Origin: Knoellia sinensis KCTC 19936
Lineage (GTDB): Bacteria; Actinomycetota; Actinomycetes; Actinomycetales; Dermatophilaceae
Reading direction: 5' to 3'
DNA: 64,000 nt
NCBI RefSeq assembly: GCF_000768705.1
Contig: NZ_AVPJ01000001.1
Coordinates: 496,001-560,000 of the forward strand
Both the position numbers and the translations under genes were made by a program. Positions 39,197 through 47,321 of the stretch are shown piece by piece (position 1 is the stretch's first letter; each line of letters opens with the position of its first letter). The notes under the pieces are model-generated. The model saw only the letters and a list, made by a program, of their open reading frames with translations, searched no databases and was not told the origin of the DNA.

Positions 39197-39229
39197 CCCT
39201 GCAGTCGCGGCCGGCGGCTGGTGCTCGAC

Positions 39230-40528
39230 TCAGGCCCGCCCGGGGCCACGCACGGAGCGCACGAGCGCCTCGACCACCTCGGGGTCGTATTCGTAGCCGA
39301 GTCCCAGGTTGATCCGCTCCAGAGCGGCATCGACCGACGGCGGGTCATTGCGGCCGTGCGAGAAGTCGTCGAACGCGTTGGCGACCTTGATGATCCGACT
39401 CGCCATCGGGACCTGCTCACCCCACTCGCGCACGTGCCGGAACGGCGTGGTCTGGCGCTCCATGAGGTCTGCGACGCGATCGAGGACCTCCGTCCGTCGA
39501 ACGATCCGCGCCCCTTCATTCGCGATCCGACGTTGGTCGTCGGGAGCAGCCATCACCGTGGCACCGTCGGGAATGGGCGTGCGGAGCCCTACTTGGCCGA
39601 GGTCGTGAAGCAGTGCGGCGTACTCGAGGTCCTGGATCTCGTCGGTGTGCAGGCCGATCGTGCGCGCGATGCTGACTGAGCGCGCGGCCACCCTCGACGC
39701 GTGCCCAGCGGGCGTGTAGCCGGCCACCTCAGTGAGCTTGGACAGGGCCGCGATCGTCTGCCTGTAGGTCGCCCGGTTCGCGGCGTAGCGGCGGACCGCG
39801 ACGTTCGTGAGGACCATGGGCAGCAGCCCCAGGGGGAGGGCAACGAGCCCGATGACGGGTGCCAGAAAAGCGACGAGAGGGCCCGCGGCGACGACGCTCA
39901 GGGTCAGGGCCTGGGCCTCTTCGAGCTCCTCACGCCAGGTCGCCAGCACAGGAAGGTGCTTGCGGTGTGCGCGAACCAGCCCGGTGAGCACGACGTCTGC
40001 GTAGAGGCCGGCCGCAGCCGACCCCATCATGACGATGGCGACCAGCCAGGCTGGCCGGTCGTCGTCGAGTTGCCAGCCCCAGACGCCCTGGCTGTCCGAG
40101 GGGCCGATCCGCATGAGGATGGCCGTGATCCCCACGCCCACGATCCGCGCGGCCACGAGATACCACTCGGTCGAGCGTCGCAGGAAGGCCCGCACACCCA
40201 TGGCCAATGCCAGGCCCATCGCAGCGACGAGCGTGACGACCCCCGTCGGCACGTCGAACACGGCGTGTCCGTGCACCGGGCCCAGCACCGCCAACGCAAT
40301 CCCCGAGCCCGTGGCGACAGGAGCCGCAACCCGGCCGGACGGCATACGCACTCGGAACAGCTCACCCGCGGCAATGGCGAGCACGAACGCCACGAGGATC
40401 GCGGAGTGCGCCGCGGCAGCGTCCGCGAGCTGGGGCATCGCCGTCAACAGGGACCACGCGACCGCAGCCGCACCCAGCGACAGGACGAATGCCTCCGTCC
40501 TGCCCATCCTGCCCATCCGGCGAGTCAT
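39230..40528 (-). CDS. Membrane HD-domain phosphohydrolase-like protein (second of pair)
   Basis: A 432-residue protein: seven or eight membrane segments to about residue 245 (for example AILVAFVLAIAAGELF and GVVTLVAAMGLALAMGV), then an HD domain with GHASRVAARSVSIARTIGL and EYAALLHDLGQVGL. The following MASRIIKVANAFDDF and LGYEYDPEVVEAL match the tail of HD-GYP domains, but the HHExxDGxGYP block that defines c-di-GMP phosphodiesterases is missing. So a metal-binding HD site is probable and c-di-GMP cleavage doubtful. It overlaps the upstream HD gene by four bases (ATGA). Confidence 0.8.
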   Translation of the reverse strand: MTRRMGRMGRTEAFVLSLGAAAVAWSLLTAMPQLADAAAAHSAILVAFVLAIAAGELFRVRMPSGRVAAPVATGSGIALAVLGPVHGHAVFDVPTGVVTLVAAMGLALAMGVRAFLRRSTEWYLVAARIVGVGITAILMRIGPSDSQGVWGWQLDDDRPAWLVAIVMMGSAAAGLYADVVLTGLVRAHRKHLPVLATWREELEEAQALTLSVVAAGPLVAFLAPVIGLVALPLGLLPMVLTNVAVRRYAANRATYRQTIAALSKLTEVAGYTPAGHASRVAARSVSIARTIGLHTDEIQDLEYAALLHDLGQVGLRTPIPDGATVMAAPDDQRRIANEGARIVRRTEVLDRVADLMERQTTPFRHVREWGEQVPMASRIIKVANAFDDFSHGRNDPPSVDAALERINLGLGYEYDPEVVEALVRSVRGPGRA

Positions 40529-41772
40529 GACTGCGCCACCGCACTCGATCCCACGGGACCGTCCGTGCCACGCACCACCCGCGCCAGCGCTGCGATGACG
40601 CGGTCGCCATCCGGACCCGGGGTCCTCGACCGCAGACGCGCCAGTGCCTCGGCACTGCCAATGCCGTCTCCACGCATCAGGAGGTCGTAGTCGTCGGCCA
40701 CCTTGACGACGTCCGCGAGCGTGTGGGTGGACCCGTCGGACTGCGCCCGGGCCATCTGCTGCATGACGTCGGACGCACCTGCAAGGAAGGGGAGGTCCTG
40801 CAGCATCGCGGCACCGCGGAGCTCCACGCCCTCCTCGACGTCGGCGCCTTCACTTCCGGGCGCCACGACGACACGCCCGAGGTCGTGGAGGAGCCCCGCG
40901 ATCCTCACGTCGGCCACGTCCTTCGGCCCCAGGCCGAGTTCCTGGGCCATGCCGGCCGAGAGTGACGACACGCGCGCGCTGTGGCCCTCGAGGTCCGGTG
41001 CTCGTGTCTCGAGCGCCGCCACGAGGGCACCGAGCGCTCGCTCGCGCGCCTCTCGCTCCTCGCCGTATTGCATCAAGGCCCACCGGGCGCCGGCGAGCGG
41101 AGCGAGCGCGACCAGGACGGCCACCGGACCCATGTCACCGGGGATCCACATGATCACCACGAGGAACGCGATGATCCCGTAGGCGAACTGCGTCAGGCCC
41201 GAACTCGTGAACATGTCGACGAGCTGAAGCCGCATGGGCACGCCCTCGGAGATGCGGATGACTCCTGCGACGAGCACGGCATTGACGACGAGGTTGACGA
41301 CATCGGCCACCACGATGGGCAATCCCACATGGCCCAGCAATTCGCCGGCCCCTTCGAGCCCAGCGAGGGCGGTACCAAAGATGCCACCCGCCCACGCATA
41401 AGCGAGGCCACCGATCATCGCGGAGATGGAATGCATGGCCATGTTGAAGATGCGTCGGCGCAGTGGTAGCCGTCGTGTGGTCAACCCAGTCATGGCCAAG
41501 CCAACGACGCCGGCACCCAGCACCCCGACGATAGGGATCGCGGCCAGCACGACGACGTTGTCGGCGGTGAAATGACTCCGCCCGTCACTACTCGTCGGGA
41601 GCCACCAGGTCAACGCTCCGAGGAGCGCGAGCACCACCAGACCCGTCCAGTCCGATGGCCAGCCGTAAAGCCGGTAGACGAGGACGCTCCAGAGTCCACA
41701 AAAAAGGACGACCCCACTGACGTAGAGCGTCGTGCCGTGCTGCCTGACCCAGCTGTCGGCAGCCTGGTTCAC
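40525..41772 (-). CDS. Membrane HD-domain phosphohydrolase-like protein (first of pair)
   Basis: A 415-residue protein from the chosen GTG start (MNQAADSWVRQHGTT), which lies 22 bases after the stop of the GWSW peptide gene; the longer open frame would overlap that gene. Six or seven membrane segments (LYVSGVVLFCGLWSVLVY, TGLVVLALLGALTWWL, VVLAAIPIVGVLGAGVVGLA and others) lead to a cytoplasmic HD domain with EGHSARVSSLSAGMAQELGL and RIAGLLHDLGRVVV. ADVVKVADDYDLLM resembles the post-GYP helix of HD-GYP domains, yet the GYP block is absent. The N-terminal helices may be a sensor for an outside signal; the peptide gene next door is the obvious candidate. Confidence 0.8.
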   Translation of the reverse strand: MNQAADSWVRQHGTTLYVSGVVLFCGLWSVLVYRLYGWPSDWTGLVVLALLGALTWWLPTSSDGRSHFTADNVVVLAAIPIVGVLGAGVVGLAMTGLTTRRLPLRRRIFNMAMHSISAMIGGLAYAWAGGIFGTALAGLEGAGELLGHVGLPIVVADVVNLVVNAVLVAGVIRISEGVPMRLQLVDMFTSSGLTQFAYGIIAFLVVIMWIPGDMGPVAVLVALAPLAGARWALMQYGEEREARERALGALVAALETRAPDLEGHSARVSSLSAGMAQELGLGPKDVADVRIAGLLHDLGRVVVAPGSEGADVEEGVELRGAAMLQDLPFLAGASDVMQQMARAQSDGSTHTLADVVKVADDYDLLMRGDGIGSAEALARLRSRTPGPDGDRVIAALARVVRGTDGPVGSSAVAQS

Positions 41773-41794
41773 CGAGCGTCGCGAAAGGCCGTGA

Positions 41795-41974
41795 CTACCA
41801 GGACCAGCCCTGCGCCGACCATGACCAACCGTCAGCCGCCCAGGACCAGCCGGTGGCTGTGGTGTCAGTTCCGCCCGTGGTCCCGGACTCATCGGCCGCG
41901 TGGGCGGTGGAGGCGACGAACGTCGAGAGAGCCGCTAGTGCAAGCGTTGCGGCGGCGAGTCGGATGGCGCGCAT
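41795..41974 (-). CDS. Secreted peptide precursor with three GWSW repeats
   Basis: A 59-codon gene. Residues 1-26 are a clean signal peptide: MRAIR, a hydrophobic core LAAATLALAALSTFVAS, and a TAHA-AD cleavage site. The mature part (about 33 residues) is a Ser/Thr/Gly/Asp linker followed by three GWSW units at residues 42-45, 49-52 and 56-59, the last being the C-terminus. AAAGG lies eight to nine bases upstream of the ATG, and a TTGAAA-18-TAATCA promoter-like pair lies about 34 bases above that. The stop is 22 bases ahead of the first HD-domain gene, on the same strand. I recognise no family. A secreted signal, structural peptide or sensor ligand are all possible. Confidence 0.75.
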   Translation of the reverse strand: MRAIRLAAATLALAALSTFVASTAHAADESGTTGGTDTTATGWSWAADGWSWSAQGWSW

Positions 41975-42014
41975 TGGGGGAACCTTTCATTCATCCCGGC
42001 CAGGGCGCCGGGAC

Positions 42015-42044
42015 TGATTACGGGCCAGTCTCCCACGGTTTCAA
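42015..42044 (-). promoter_or_regulatory. Candidate promoter of the peptide-HD operon
   Basis: On the minus strand TTGAAA (42044-42039) and TAATCA (42020-42015) are 18 bases apart, close to the -35/-10 spacing of housekeeping sigma factors; the -10 lacks its final T. It would put the transcript start about 34 bases before the peptide ATG. Confidence 0.35.
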
Positions 42045-42141
42045 CCTGTGCGACAATGTTAGAGACGAGTGATCTGTGGAGCTCTAGGCATCCGTGCAGG
42101 GCACCTGGTCACAGTTCATCCCCCGATCTCGAGGAGTTCCC

Positions 42142-42216
42142 ATGAGCAAGCGCGCCCGCAAGCGCCGCTCGCGCAAGGGCAACAAGGCCAACCACGGCCG
42201 TAAGCCCAACGCCTGA
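42142..42216 (+). CDS. 50S ribosomal protein bL37
   Basis: A 24-residue, extremely basic peptide: MSKRARKRRSRKGNKANHGR followed by KPNA. It has the same length and plan as bL37 of Mycobacterium smegmatis, an actinobacterial ribosomal protein bound to 23S rRNA, including the KANHGK/RPN ending. GAGGAG lies eight bases before the ATG. A perfect hairpin terminator with a GCAA loop follows, so the gene is complete and monocistronic. Confidence 0.88.
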   Translation: MSKRARKRRSRKGNKANHGRKPNA

Positions 42217-42234
42217 GCAGCGCGCAGCAACTGA

Positions 42235-42270
42235 CGAAGGGGCGACCACCGCAAGGTGGTCGCCCCTTCG
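42235..42270. terminator. Terminator between bL37 and rsrA
   Basis: CGAAGGGGCGACCACC and its inverse complement form a 16-base perfect stem closed by a GCAA tetraloop; two further outer pairs are possible. It lies between convergent genes. Confidence 0.9.
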
Positions 42271-42289
42271 TCGTGCGCAGAAGTCGGCG

Positions 42290-42574
42290 TCAGCCGTCGA
42301 GTTCGAGTCGCACCATCGTGATGCGCTGCACGACCTGGAGGCGGAGGGAGTCCGGGCAGGTCTCCGAGCTGCTGGACCGGCGGACCGCGTCCTTGACGGC
42401 GCGGTCGAGGTCGTGCTCGTGCAGGCAGGGACCGCACGCCTCGAGGTGCTCGGCGACCCGGGCGACATCGCTCGGCTGGAGCTCACCGTCGAGGTACTCG
42501 TAGATGCGGTGCAGGACCTCGGAGCAGTCCGCGTGTTCCTGCAGGTGCGCCTGCACGTTGTTGTCGTCGTTCAC
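42290..42574 (-). CDS. rsrA: Zinc-binding redox-sensing anti-sigma factor (RsrA type)
   Basis: A 94-residue protein that holds the SigH/SigR factor inactive until disulfide stress oxidises its thiols. The ZAS zinc motif is HLEACGPC (His43, Cys47, Cys50), with Cys17 in HADCSEVL as the partner cysteine. The gene overlaps the end of the sigma factor gene by four bases (ATGA), the standard arrangement. Cys73 is an extra cysteine outside the motif. In this group the sensing is linked to the mycothiol pool. Confidence 0.92.
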   Translation of the reverse strand: MNDDNNVQAHLQEHADCSEVLHRIYEYLDGELQPSDVARVAEHLEACGPCLHEHDLDRAVKDAVRRSSSSETCPDSLRLQVVQRITMVRLELDG

Positions 42575-43194
42575 GACGAGACCTCCTTGCCGAAACCGCG
42601 CTCGGCGGCATACTCCGTCAGCATTTCGCGGAGCTGGCGACGACCGCGGTGGAGTCGTGACATCACGGTGCCAATGGGCGTGCCCATGATGTCGGCGATC
42701 TCTTTGTAGGCGAATCCCTCGACGTCAGCGAGATAGACCGCCATCCGGAAATCCTCGGGCAACTCCTGGAGCGCCCGCTTGATCTCGTTGTCGGGCAGGT
42801 GGTCGAGTGCTTCGGCCTCGGCCGACTTCAGGCCCGAACTCGTGTGCGACTCGGCACGCACGAGCTGGTAGTCCTCGACCTCCGCGGCGTCGGACTGCTG
42901 GGGTTCACGCTGCTTCTTGCGATACGTGTTGATGTAGGTATTCGTCAGGATGCGATACATCCACGCGCGCAGGTTGGTGCCCGGCTTGAACTGGTGGAAC
43001 GCGGCGAACGCCTTGGCATAGGTCTCCTGAAGGAGGTCCTCGGCATCGGCCGGGTTGCGCGTCGTGCGCATCGCGGCGGCATACAGCTGGTCGAGGAGCG
43101 GCAACGCCTCCGCCTCGAAGCGCGCCTGTCGTTGCTCTGGCGTCTCGTTCGCGAGGTCCACGCCGGTCTCGTCTGAGGTCGTCTGCGGTGTCAT
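42571..43194 (-). CDS. sigH: ECF-like sigma factor SigH/SigR
   Basis: RNA polymerase sigma factor for thiol-oxidative and heat stress. The 207-residue form starting [11 protein letters not shown] has region 2 ([20 protein letters not shown], then [20 protein letters not shown]) and region 4 ([38 protein letters not shown]). An in-frame ATG 18 codons upstream gives a longer form, which matters because Streptomyces makes a long, unstable SigR isoform from an upstream start. A GGAAT-18-GTT promoter, the SigR consensus, lies upstream, so autoregulation is likely. Confidence 0.94.
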   Translation of the reverse strand: MTPQTTSDETGVDLANETPEQRQARFEAEALPLLDQLYAAAMRTTRNPADAEDLLQETYAKAFAAFHQFKPGTNLRAWMYRILTNTYINTYRKKQREPQQSDAAEVEDYQLVRAESHTSSGLKSAEAEALDHLPDNEIKRALQELPEDFRMAVYLADVEGFAYKEIADIMGTPIGTVMSRLHRGRRQLREMLTEYAAERGFGKEVSS

Positions 43195-43308
43195 TGCACT
43201 CCAGCCTAGACCTGTCTCCGCTGGGGACGTCGTGTGCAGCACGAGCACGGGCGAACCTCTCTGACGACGGCGGGCACCGCTGAAGGCGGCGCCGGTGACT
43301 CCGTGTCC

Positions 43309-43334
43309 AACAGGGCCAGTGGGCGCGTCATTCC
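43309..43334 (-). promoter_or_regulatory. SigH/SigR-type autoregulatory promoter
   Basis: On the minus strand GGAAT (43334-43330) and GTT (43311-43309) are exactly 18 bases apart, matching the known SigR consensus GGAAT-N18/19-GTT. It would start the sigH message about 108 bases before the annotated start codon, upstream also of the alternative ATG. Its -35 end lies 19 bases from the divergent ferritin start codon. Confidence 0.7.
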
Positions 43335-43352
43335 CGCGTGTAGTTTGACCGC

Positions 43353-43892
43353 ATGCCCACGTCGACCGACTCCACCTTCGTCCAGCTCCTCGGGGAGCAG
43401 GTCCGTCACGAGTTCACCGCGAGCCAGCAATACATCGCCATCGCGATCTGGTTCGACGACCTCGACCTCCCCCGTCTCGCCGAGCGCTTCTATGCGCAGA
43501 GCGTCGAGGAGCGCAACCACGCGATGATGATGGTCCGCTACATGCTCGACCGCGATTGGGACGTCGAGATTCCGGGAGTCGACGACGTCCGCAACACCTT
43601 CGACAAGCCCGCCGATCCCATCGCCGTCGCGCTCGCCCAGGAGAAGAAGGTCACCGAGCAGTGCGAGGCGCTCTTCCGGGCGGCCCGCGCCGAGGGCGAC
43701 GTGCTCAGCGAGCAGTTCATGCTGTGGTTCCTCAAGGAGCAGGTCGAGGAGGTCGCGTCGATGAACTCCCTCCTGACGATCACGCAGCGTGCGGGCGACG
43801 ACTGGTTCCAGATCGAGGAGCACCTGGCCCGCGAGCCCCAGTCCGACGCATCCGACAACTCGGCCCCTGAGGCCGCCGGTGGCGCTCTCTGA
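43353..43892 (+). CDS. Ferritin-like iron storage protein
   Basis: A 179-residue ferritin. Ferroxidase ligands are visible in [19 protein letters not shown] (Glu near 20), [16 protein letters not shown] (Glu and His near 50-54), [20 protein letters not shown] and [15 protein letters not shown]. It resembles the actinobacterial non-haem ferritin (BfrB/Ftn type) rather than bacterioferritin, as no haem Met is obvious. It protects against iron-driven oxidative damage. Its promoter space is shared with the stress sigma factor gene, which is transcribed the other way. Confidence 0.92.
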   Translation: MPTSTDSTFVQLLGEQVRHEFTASQQYIAIAIWFDDLDLPRLAERFYAQSVEERNHAMMMVRYMLDRDWDVEIPGVDDVRNTFDKPADPIAVALAQEKKVTEQCEALFRAARAEGDVLSEQFMLWFLKEQVEEVASMNSLLTITQRAGDDWFQIEEHLAREPQSDASDNSAPEAAGGAL

Positions 43893-43896
43893 CGAG

Positions 43897-44529
43897 CTAG
43901 CCCAGCGTCTCGACGAAGGTCCGCGCCGCGTCCACCAGCGGAGCGGTGACCCTGATCGTGTGCTCGCCCTTCACCGCGGTGACGTATGCCGGGTCGCCCA
44001 GTTCCGCACGCACCTCACCGGGTGTGCCGAACGGGTCGCGCTCCCCCTGGACGACGTGGAGTGGGATGCCGGCCTCGAGTGGCTGACGGAGCTCGTCCGC
44101 CCGCGACACGTCGGGCTTGCCCGGAGGGTGCAGCGGGAAGGACAGGCAGAGCACCCCGTCAGCCCCCAGTTCGGCGGCGGTGCGACAACTCACGCGGGCC
44201 CCGTTGCTCTTGCCCGACAGCACGAGAGGTCCCGGGAGACGCGCGCGGCCACTCCGCAGGGACTGGACCACAGGGAGCCAGGACTCGTCCTGTGGGACGG
44301 GACGCGGCGGCATACGTCGTCCGGCAACGCCCCACGCCTGCTGGACGAGGGCCACCGCCCAGCCGGCCTCGACCAGCCCGTCGCGAACGGCCAGGAGGTC
44401 ACCCCCGGTGAGGCGCCCGCTCGCGCCGTGGGTCAGGACGACCGTGCCCAGGGCGCGCGCAGGACGAACCACGTGCGCGTGCGCCGCGCCCAGGGGCGTG
44501 TCCACCTCGACGAGCCGCCGTGTCGTCAC
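43897..44529 (-). CDS. Alpha/beta hydrolase (KANL3/Tex30-like)
   Basis: A 210-residue hydrolase. The oxyanion strand is TVVLTHGASGRLTGGD, the nucleophile elbow LVLSGKSNGARVSC (Ser near residue 106), and acid and His lie in VQGERDPFGTPGEV and VKGEHTIRV. Small predicted hydrolases of this type are widespread and uncharacterised. It starts within the last four bases of the SRAP gene, so the two are co-transcribed. Confidence 0.82.
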   Translation of the reverse strand: MTTRRLVEVDTPLGAAHAHVVRPARALGTVVLTHGASGRLTGGDLLAVRDGLVEAGWAVALVQQAWGVAGRRMPPRPVPQDESWLPVVQSLRSGRARLPGPLVLSGKSNGARVSCRTAAELGADGVLCLSFPLHPPGKPDVSRADELRQPLEAGIPLHVVQGERDPFGTPGEVRAELGDPAYVTAVKGEHTIRVTAPLVDAARTFVETLG

Positions 44530-45368
44530 TCCGGCGCCCCGATGATCTCGCCGGTCATGGGGTCAACGACCCCGCGCAACTCGGACTCGGGCAGCGGGTC
44601 GAGGAGTTGCGGACCGTTGGACCGATTGCTGCTCACGGCGCGTGACACCGGGTAGGCGGTGAACCGCCCGGGCGCGGCCGGCTGGAGGAGTTCGGCGACC
44701 TCCTCGGTGCCGGTGAGCTCGGGGTCGAGCCAGGCAGCCCACTGGGAGCTGTCGAGCACGAGTGGCTGCCGGTCATGGATACGGTCGAGGCCCGGCTCCG
44801 CCTCCGTGGTGATGATGGTGAACGTCGTCAACCACGCCGCCGGGTCCTCGTTGTCGGCGACCGCGGGATCGCGCCAGAACTCGTAGAGCCCACCGAAGGC
44901 GCAGCTCGTGCCGTCGGCACGCGACGTGAAGAACGGCTGCTTGAGCGGCTTGCCCTTGGGGTCGGTGGCAGTCGGTGACACCTGCCACTCGTACCAGCCA
45001 CGTGCAGGCACGAGGCAGCGGCGACGGGCCGCGGCCTTGGCGTAGGCGGGCTTTTCGAGCACCGACTCGGACCGGGCGTTGATCATGCGCACGCCCGACT
45101 TTGGGTCCTTCGACCAGCTCGGGACAAGACCCCAGGTGAGGAGCCGGAGCTGGCGGGTCGGCGCGGCGCCGTCTGCACCCCGAGGAGTCCGCGTCAGCAC
45201 GACGGGAGCCTGCTTGGTCGGAGCCATGTTGTGATCCGGCGTTCCCGCAGGGGGTGACTGTGGGTTCACGAGGACGCTGCGCGCAGGGTCGGTCGTGCGG
45301 TCGTCGTCGACCTCGAACTCGAGCGTCAGCTCGTCTGGATTGGCCGTGGCCGCGTAGCGCCCGCACAT
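44526..45368 (-). CDS. SRAP-domain abasic-site protein (YedK/HMCES)
   Basis: Protects single-stranded DNA by forming a thiazolidine link between its N-terminal cysteine and abasic sites. Cys2 is exposed after Met removal (MCGRYA), with the conserved Asn in DHNMAPTKQAPVV, Glu in CLVPARGWYEWQV and His in RIHDRQPLVLDS. The 280-residue length is normal for actinobacteria. Its 5' end faces the DoxX gene. Confidence 0.95.
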   Translation of the reverse strand: MCGRYAATANPDELTLEFEVDDDRTTDPARSVLVNPQSPPAGTPDHNMAPTKQAPVVLTRTPRGADGAAPTRQLRLLTWGLVPSWSKDPKSGVRMINARSESVLEKPAYAKAAARRRCLVPARGWYEWQVSPTATDPKGKPLKQPFFTSRADGTSCAFGGLYEFWRDPAVADNEDPAAWLTTFTIITTEAEPGLDRIHDRQPLVLDSSQWAAWLDPELTGTEEVAELLQPAAPGRFTAYPVSRAVSSNRSNGPQLLDPLPESELRGVVDPMTGEIIGAPE

Positions 45369-45496
45369 GGGGCCAATCTACGCAACGGCGACGACACCGC
45401 CCCTGGACACCGTTTGACACTCACGAACACGGATCGAGACCCACCAACTACGGTAGGAGCAGGTCCACGATCCGTTCCGACCCGTGAGGAGGACGC

Positions 45497-46036
45497 ATGT
45501 CCCTCGTGCGTCGCATTGCCCGCCCCATGCTCGCCGCGATGTTCGTCGTGGGGGGTCTCGACCAGCTCAAGCACCCGGGAGCCAAGGCCAAGGCGGCCCG
45601 CCCGGTGCTGGACCAGGCCCCCAGGGTGGGGCTGCCCGACGACCCCGAGCTCCTCGTGCGCGCCAACGGCGTCGCGATGGTGGGCGGTGGAGCCCTCCTC
45701 GCCACGGGTCACGTGCCGCGACTGGCCTCGACGGTCCTCGCCGGAACGCTCGTTCCCACGACGCTTGCGGCCCACCCGTTCTGGAACGAGTCCGACCCGC
45801 AGGCACGTGCCAAACAGAAGATCCAGTTCCTCAAGAACCTCGGTCTCCTCGGCGGTCTGCTCCTGGCTGCGGTCGACACGGACGGCAAACCCAGCCTGGC
45901 GTGGCGGGCACGACGGGTCGGCGAGAGCGCCCAGCGGACGGTGCACACCACCAAGCGCGAAGCGCGCCACGCGGCCAAGGCAGCACGCCGTGAGGCCCGA
46001 CTGAAGGCGGCCCAGGCACAGAATGCTCTCAGCTGA
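45497..46036 (+). CDS. DoxX-family membrane protein
   Basis: A 179-residue protein with four membrane segments in the first 130 residues ([73 protein letters not shown]) and a basic Ala/Arg-rich cytoplasmic tail. In mycobacteria a DoxX protein works with an NADH oxidase and SodA against thiol stress, which would fit the stress genes nearby, but this is inference. GAGGAGG precedes the ATG. Its 3' end overlaps aroA by 14 bases. Confidence 0.85.
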   Translation: MSLVRRIARPMLAAMFVVGGLDQLKHPGAKAKAARPVLDQAPRVGLPDDPELLVRANGVAMVGGGALLATGHVPRLASTVLAGTLVPTTLAAHPFWNESDPQARAKQKIQFLKNLGLLGGLLLAAVDTDGKPSLAWRARRVGESAQRTVHTTKREARHAAKAARREARLKAAQAQNALS

Positions 46037-47321
46037 CTGGACTTCCCCCGCTGCTGACAGGCCCATCGACGCCACCGTCGCCCTCCCCGGCAGCAAGTCC
46101 CTGACCAACCGGTTCCTCGTCCTCGCGGCGCGAGCGGGTGGGGTCTCGCGACTTCGCGCTCCCCTGCGTTCGCGGGACACGCTGCTCATGGCAGAAGCCC
46201 TGCGCCGCTTGGGTGCCCACGTCGAAGACGTCGACGGCGACGACTGGCTGGTGACCCCGGGTGAGATCTCCGGAGAGGCCTCGATCGACTGCGGCCTCGC
46301 CGGCACGGTCATGAGGTTCGTGCCACCGCTGGCGGCCATGGCCCGTGGCGCCGTCCACTTCGACGGCGACCCACATGCTCGCACCCGACCGATGGGGCCC
46401 GCGCTGGCCGCGCTGCGGACCCTCGGCGTCGACATCGACGACGACGGTCGGGGAGCCCTGCCGTTCACAATCCGCGGCACCGGGCGCGTGCGCGGCGGCT
46501 CCGTGACCATCGACGCGTCCGCGTCATCGCAGTTCATCTCGGCTCTCCTGCTCTCGGGAGCCCACTACGACGACGGTGTGACGATCCACCACGACGGCAA
46601 GCCCGTTCCCAGCCAGCCCCACATCGAGATGACCGTCGAAGCCCTCCGCGACGCCGGAGCGGACGTCGACGACTCCGACGCCAACACCTGGCGCGTCGAG
46701 CCAGGCCCACTCAACCCTCTCGACGTCCAGGTCGAGCCCGACCTCTCCAACGCGGCGCCCTTCCTTGCGGCCGCTCTCGTCACCAAGGGTCGGGTGACCG
46801 TGCCCGGGTGGCCGCAGCACACGACACAGGCCGGCGACGACATCCGCGACGTCCTGGACGAGATGGGTGCCGACGTCCACCTGGCACGCGACGGGCTGAC
46901 CGTGAGCGCGCCGGACGGGTTCAGTGGGGTGGACCTCGACCTCCACGATGCGAGCGAACTGACCCCCGTCGTCGCCGCGCTGGCCGCGCTGGCGGAGGGA
47001 CCGACCATCATCCGCGGCGTGGCCCACATCCGTGGTCACGAAACGGATCGGCTTGCCGCACTGGCTCAAGAGTTGGGAGCGCTGGGCGCGGACGTCACCG
47101 AGACCGAGGACGGCCTGCACATCATCCCCCGGCCCCTCTCCCCCACGGTGTTCCACACCTACGCCGACCACCGGATGGTCATGGCCGGTGCCCTCATCGG
47201 TCTGGCCGTCCCCGGCGTGGTCATCGAGGATCCCGGGACGGTCGCCAAGACCCTCCCGACGTTCACTCGGCTGTGGGCAGACATGCTCGGTGAACGAGCC
47301 GCCGAAGGACGCTCCGCCTGA
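46023..47321 (+). CDS. aroA: 3-Phosphoshikimate 1-carboxyvinyltransferase (EPSP synthase)
   Basis: Sixth step of the shikimate pathway: joins phosphoenolpyruvate to shikimate-3-phosphate. The 432-residue enzyme has [16 protein letters not shown] at the N-terminus, [16 protein letters not shown] (the glyphosate-site region is LAGTVMR, where common class I enzymes read NAGTxMR), [20 protein letters not shown], and [14 protein letters not shown] near the C-terminus. The Leu for Asn in that loop is common in actinobacteria. It overlaps DoxX at its start and rsgA at its stop. Confidence 0.96.
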   Translation: MLSADWTSPAADRPIDATVALPGSKSLTNRFLVLAARAGGVSRLRAPLRSRDTLLMAEALRRLGAHVEDVDGDDWLVTPGEISGEASIDCGLAGTVMRFVPPLAAMARGAVHFDGDPHARTRPMGPALAALRTLGVDIDDDGRGALPFTIRGTGRVRGGSVTIDASASSQFISALLLSGAHYDDGVTIHHDGKPVPSQPHIEMTVEALRDAGADVDDSDANTWRVEPGPLNPLDVQVEPDLSNAAPFLAAALVTKGRVTVPGWPQHTTQAGDDIRDVLDEMGADVHLARDGLTVSAPDGFSGVDLDLHDASELTPVVAALAALAEGPTIIRGVAHIRGHETDRLAALAQELGALGADVTETEDGLHIIPRPLSPTVFHTYADHRMVMAGALIGLAVPGVVIEDPGTVAKTLPTFTRLWADMLGERAAEGRSA

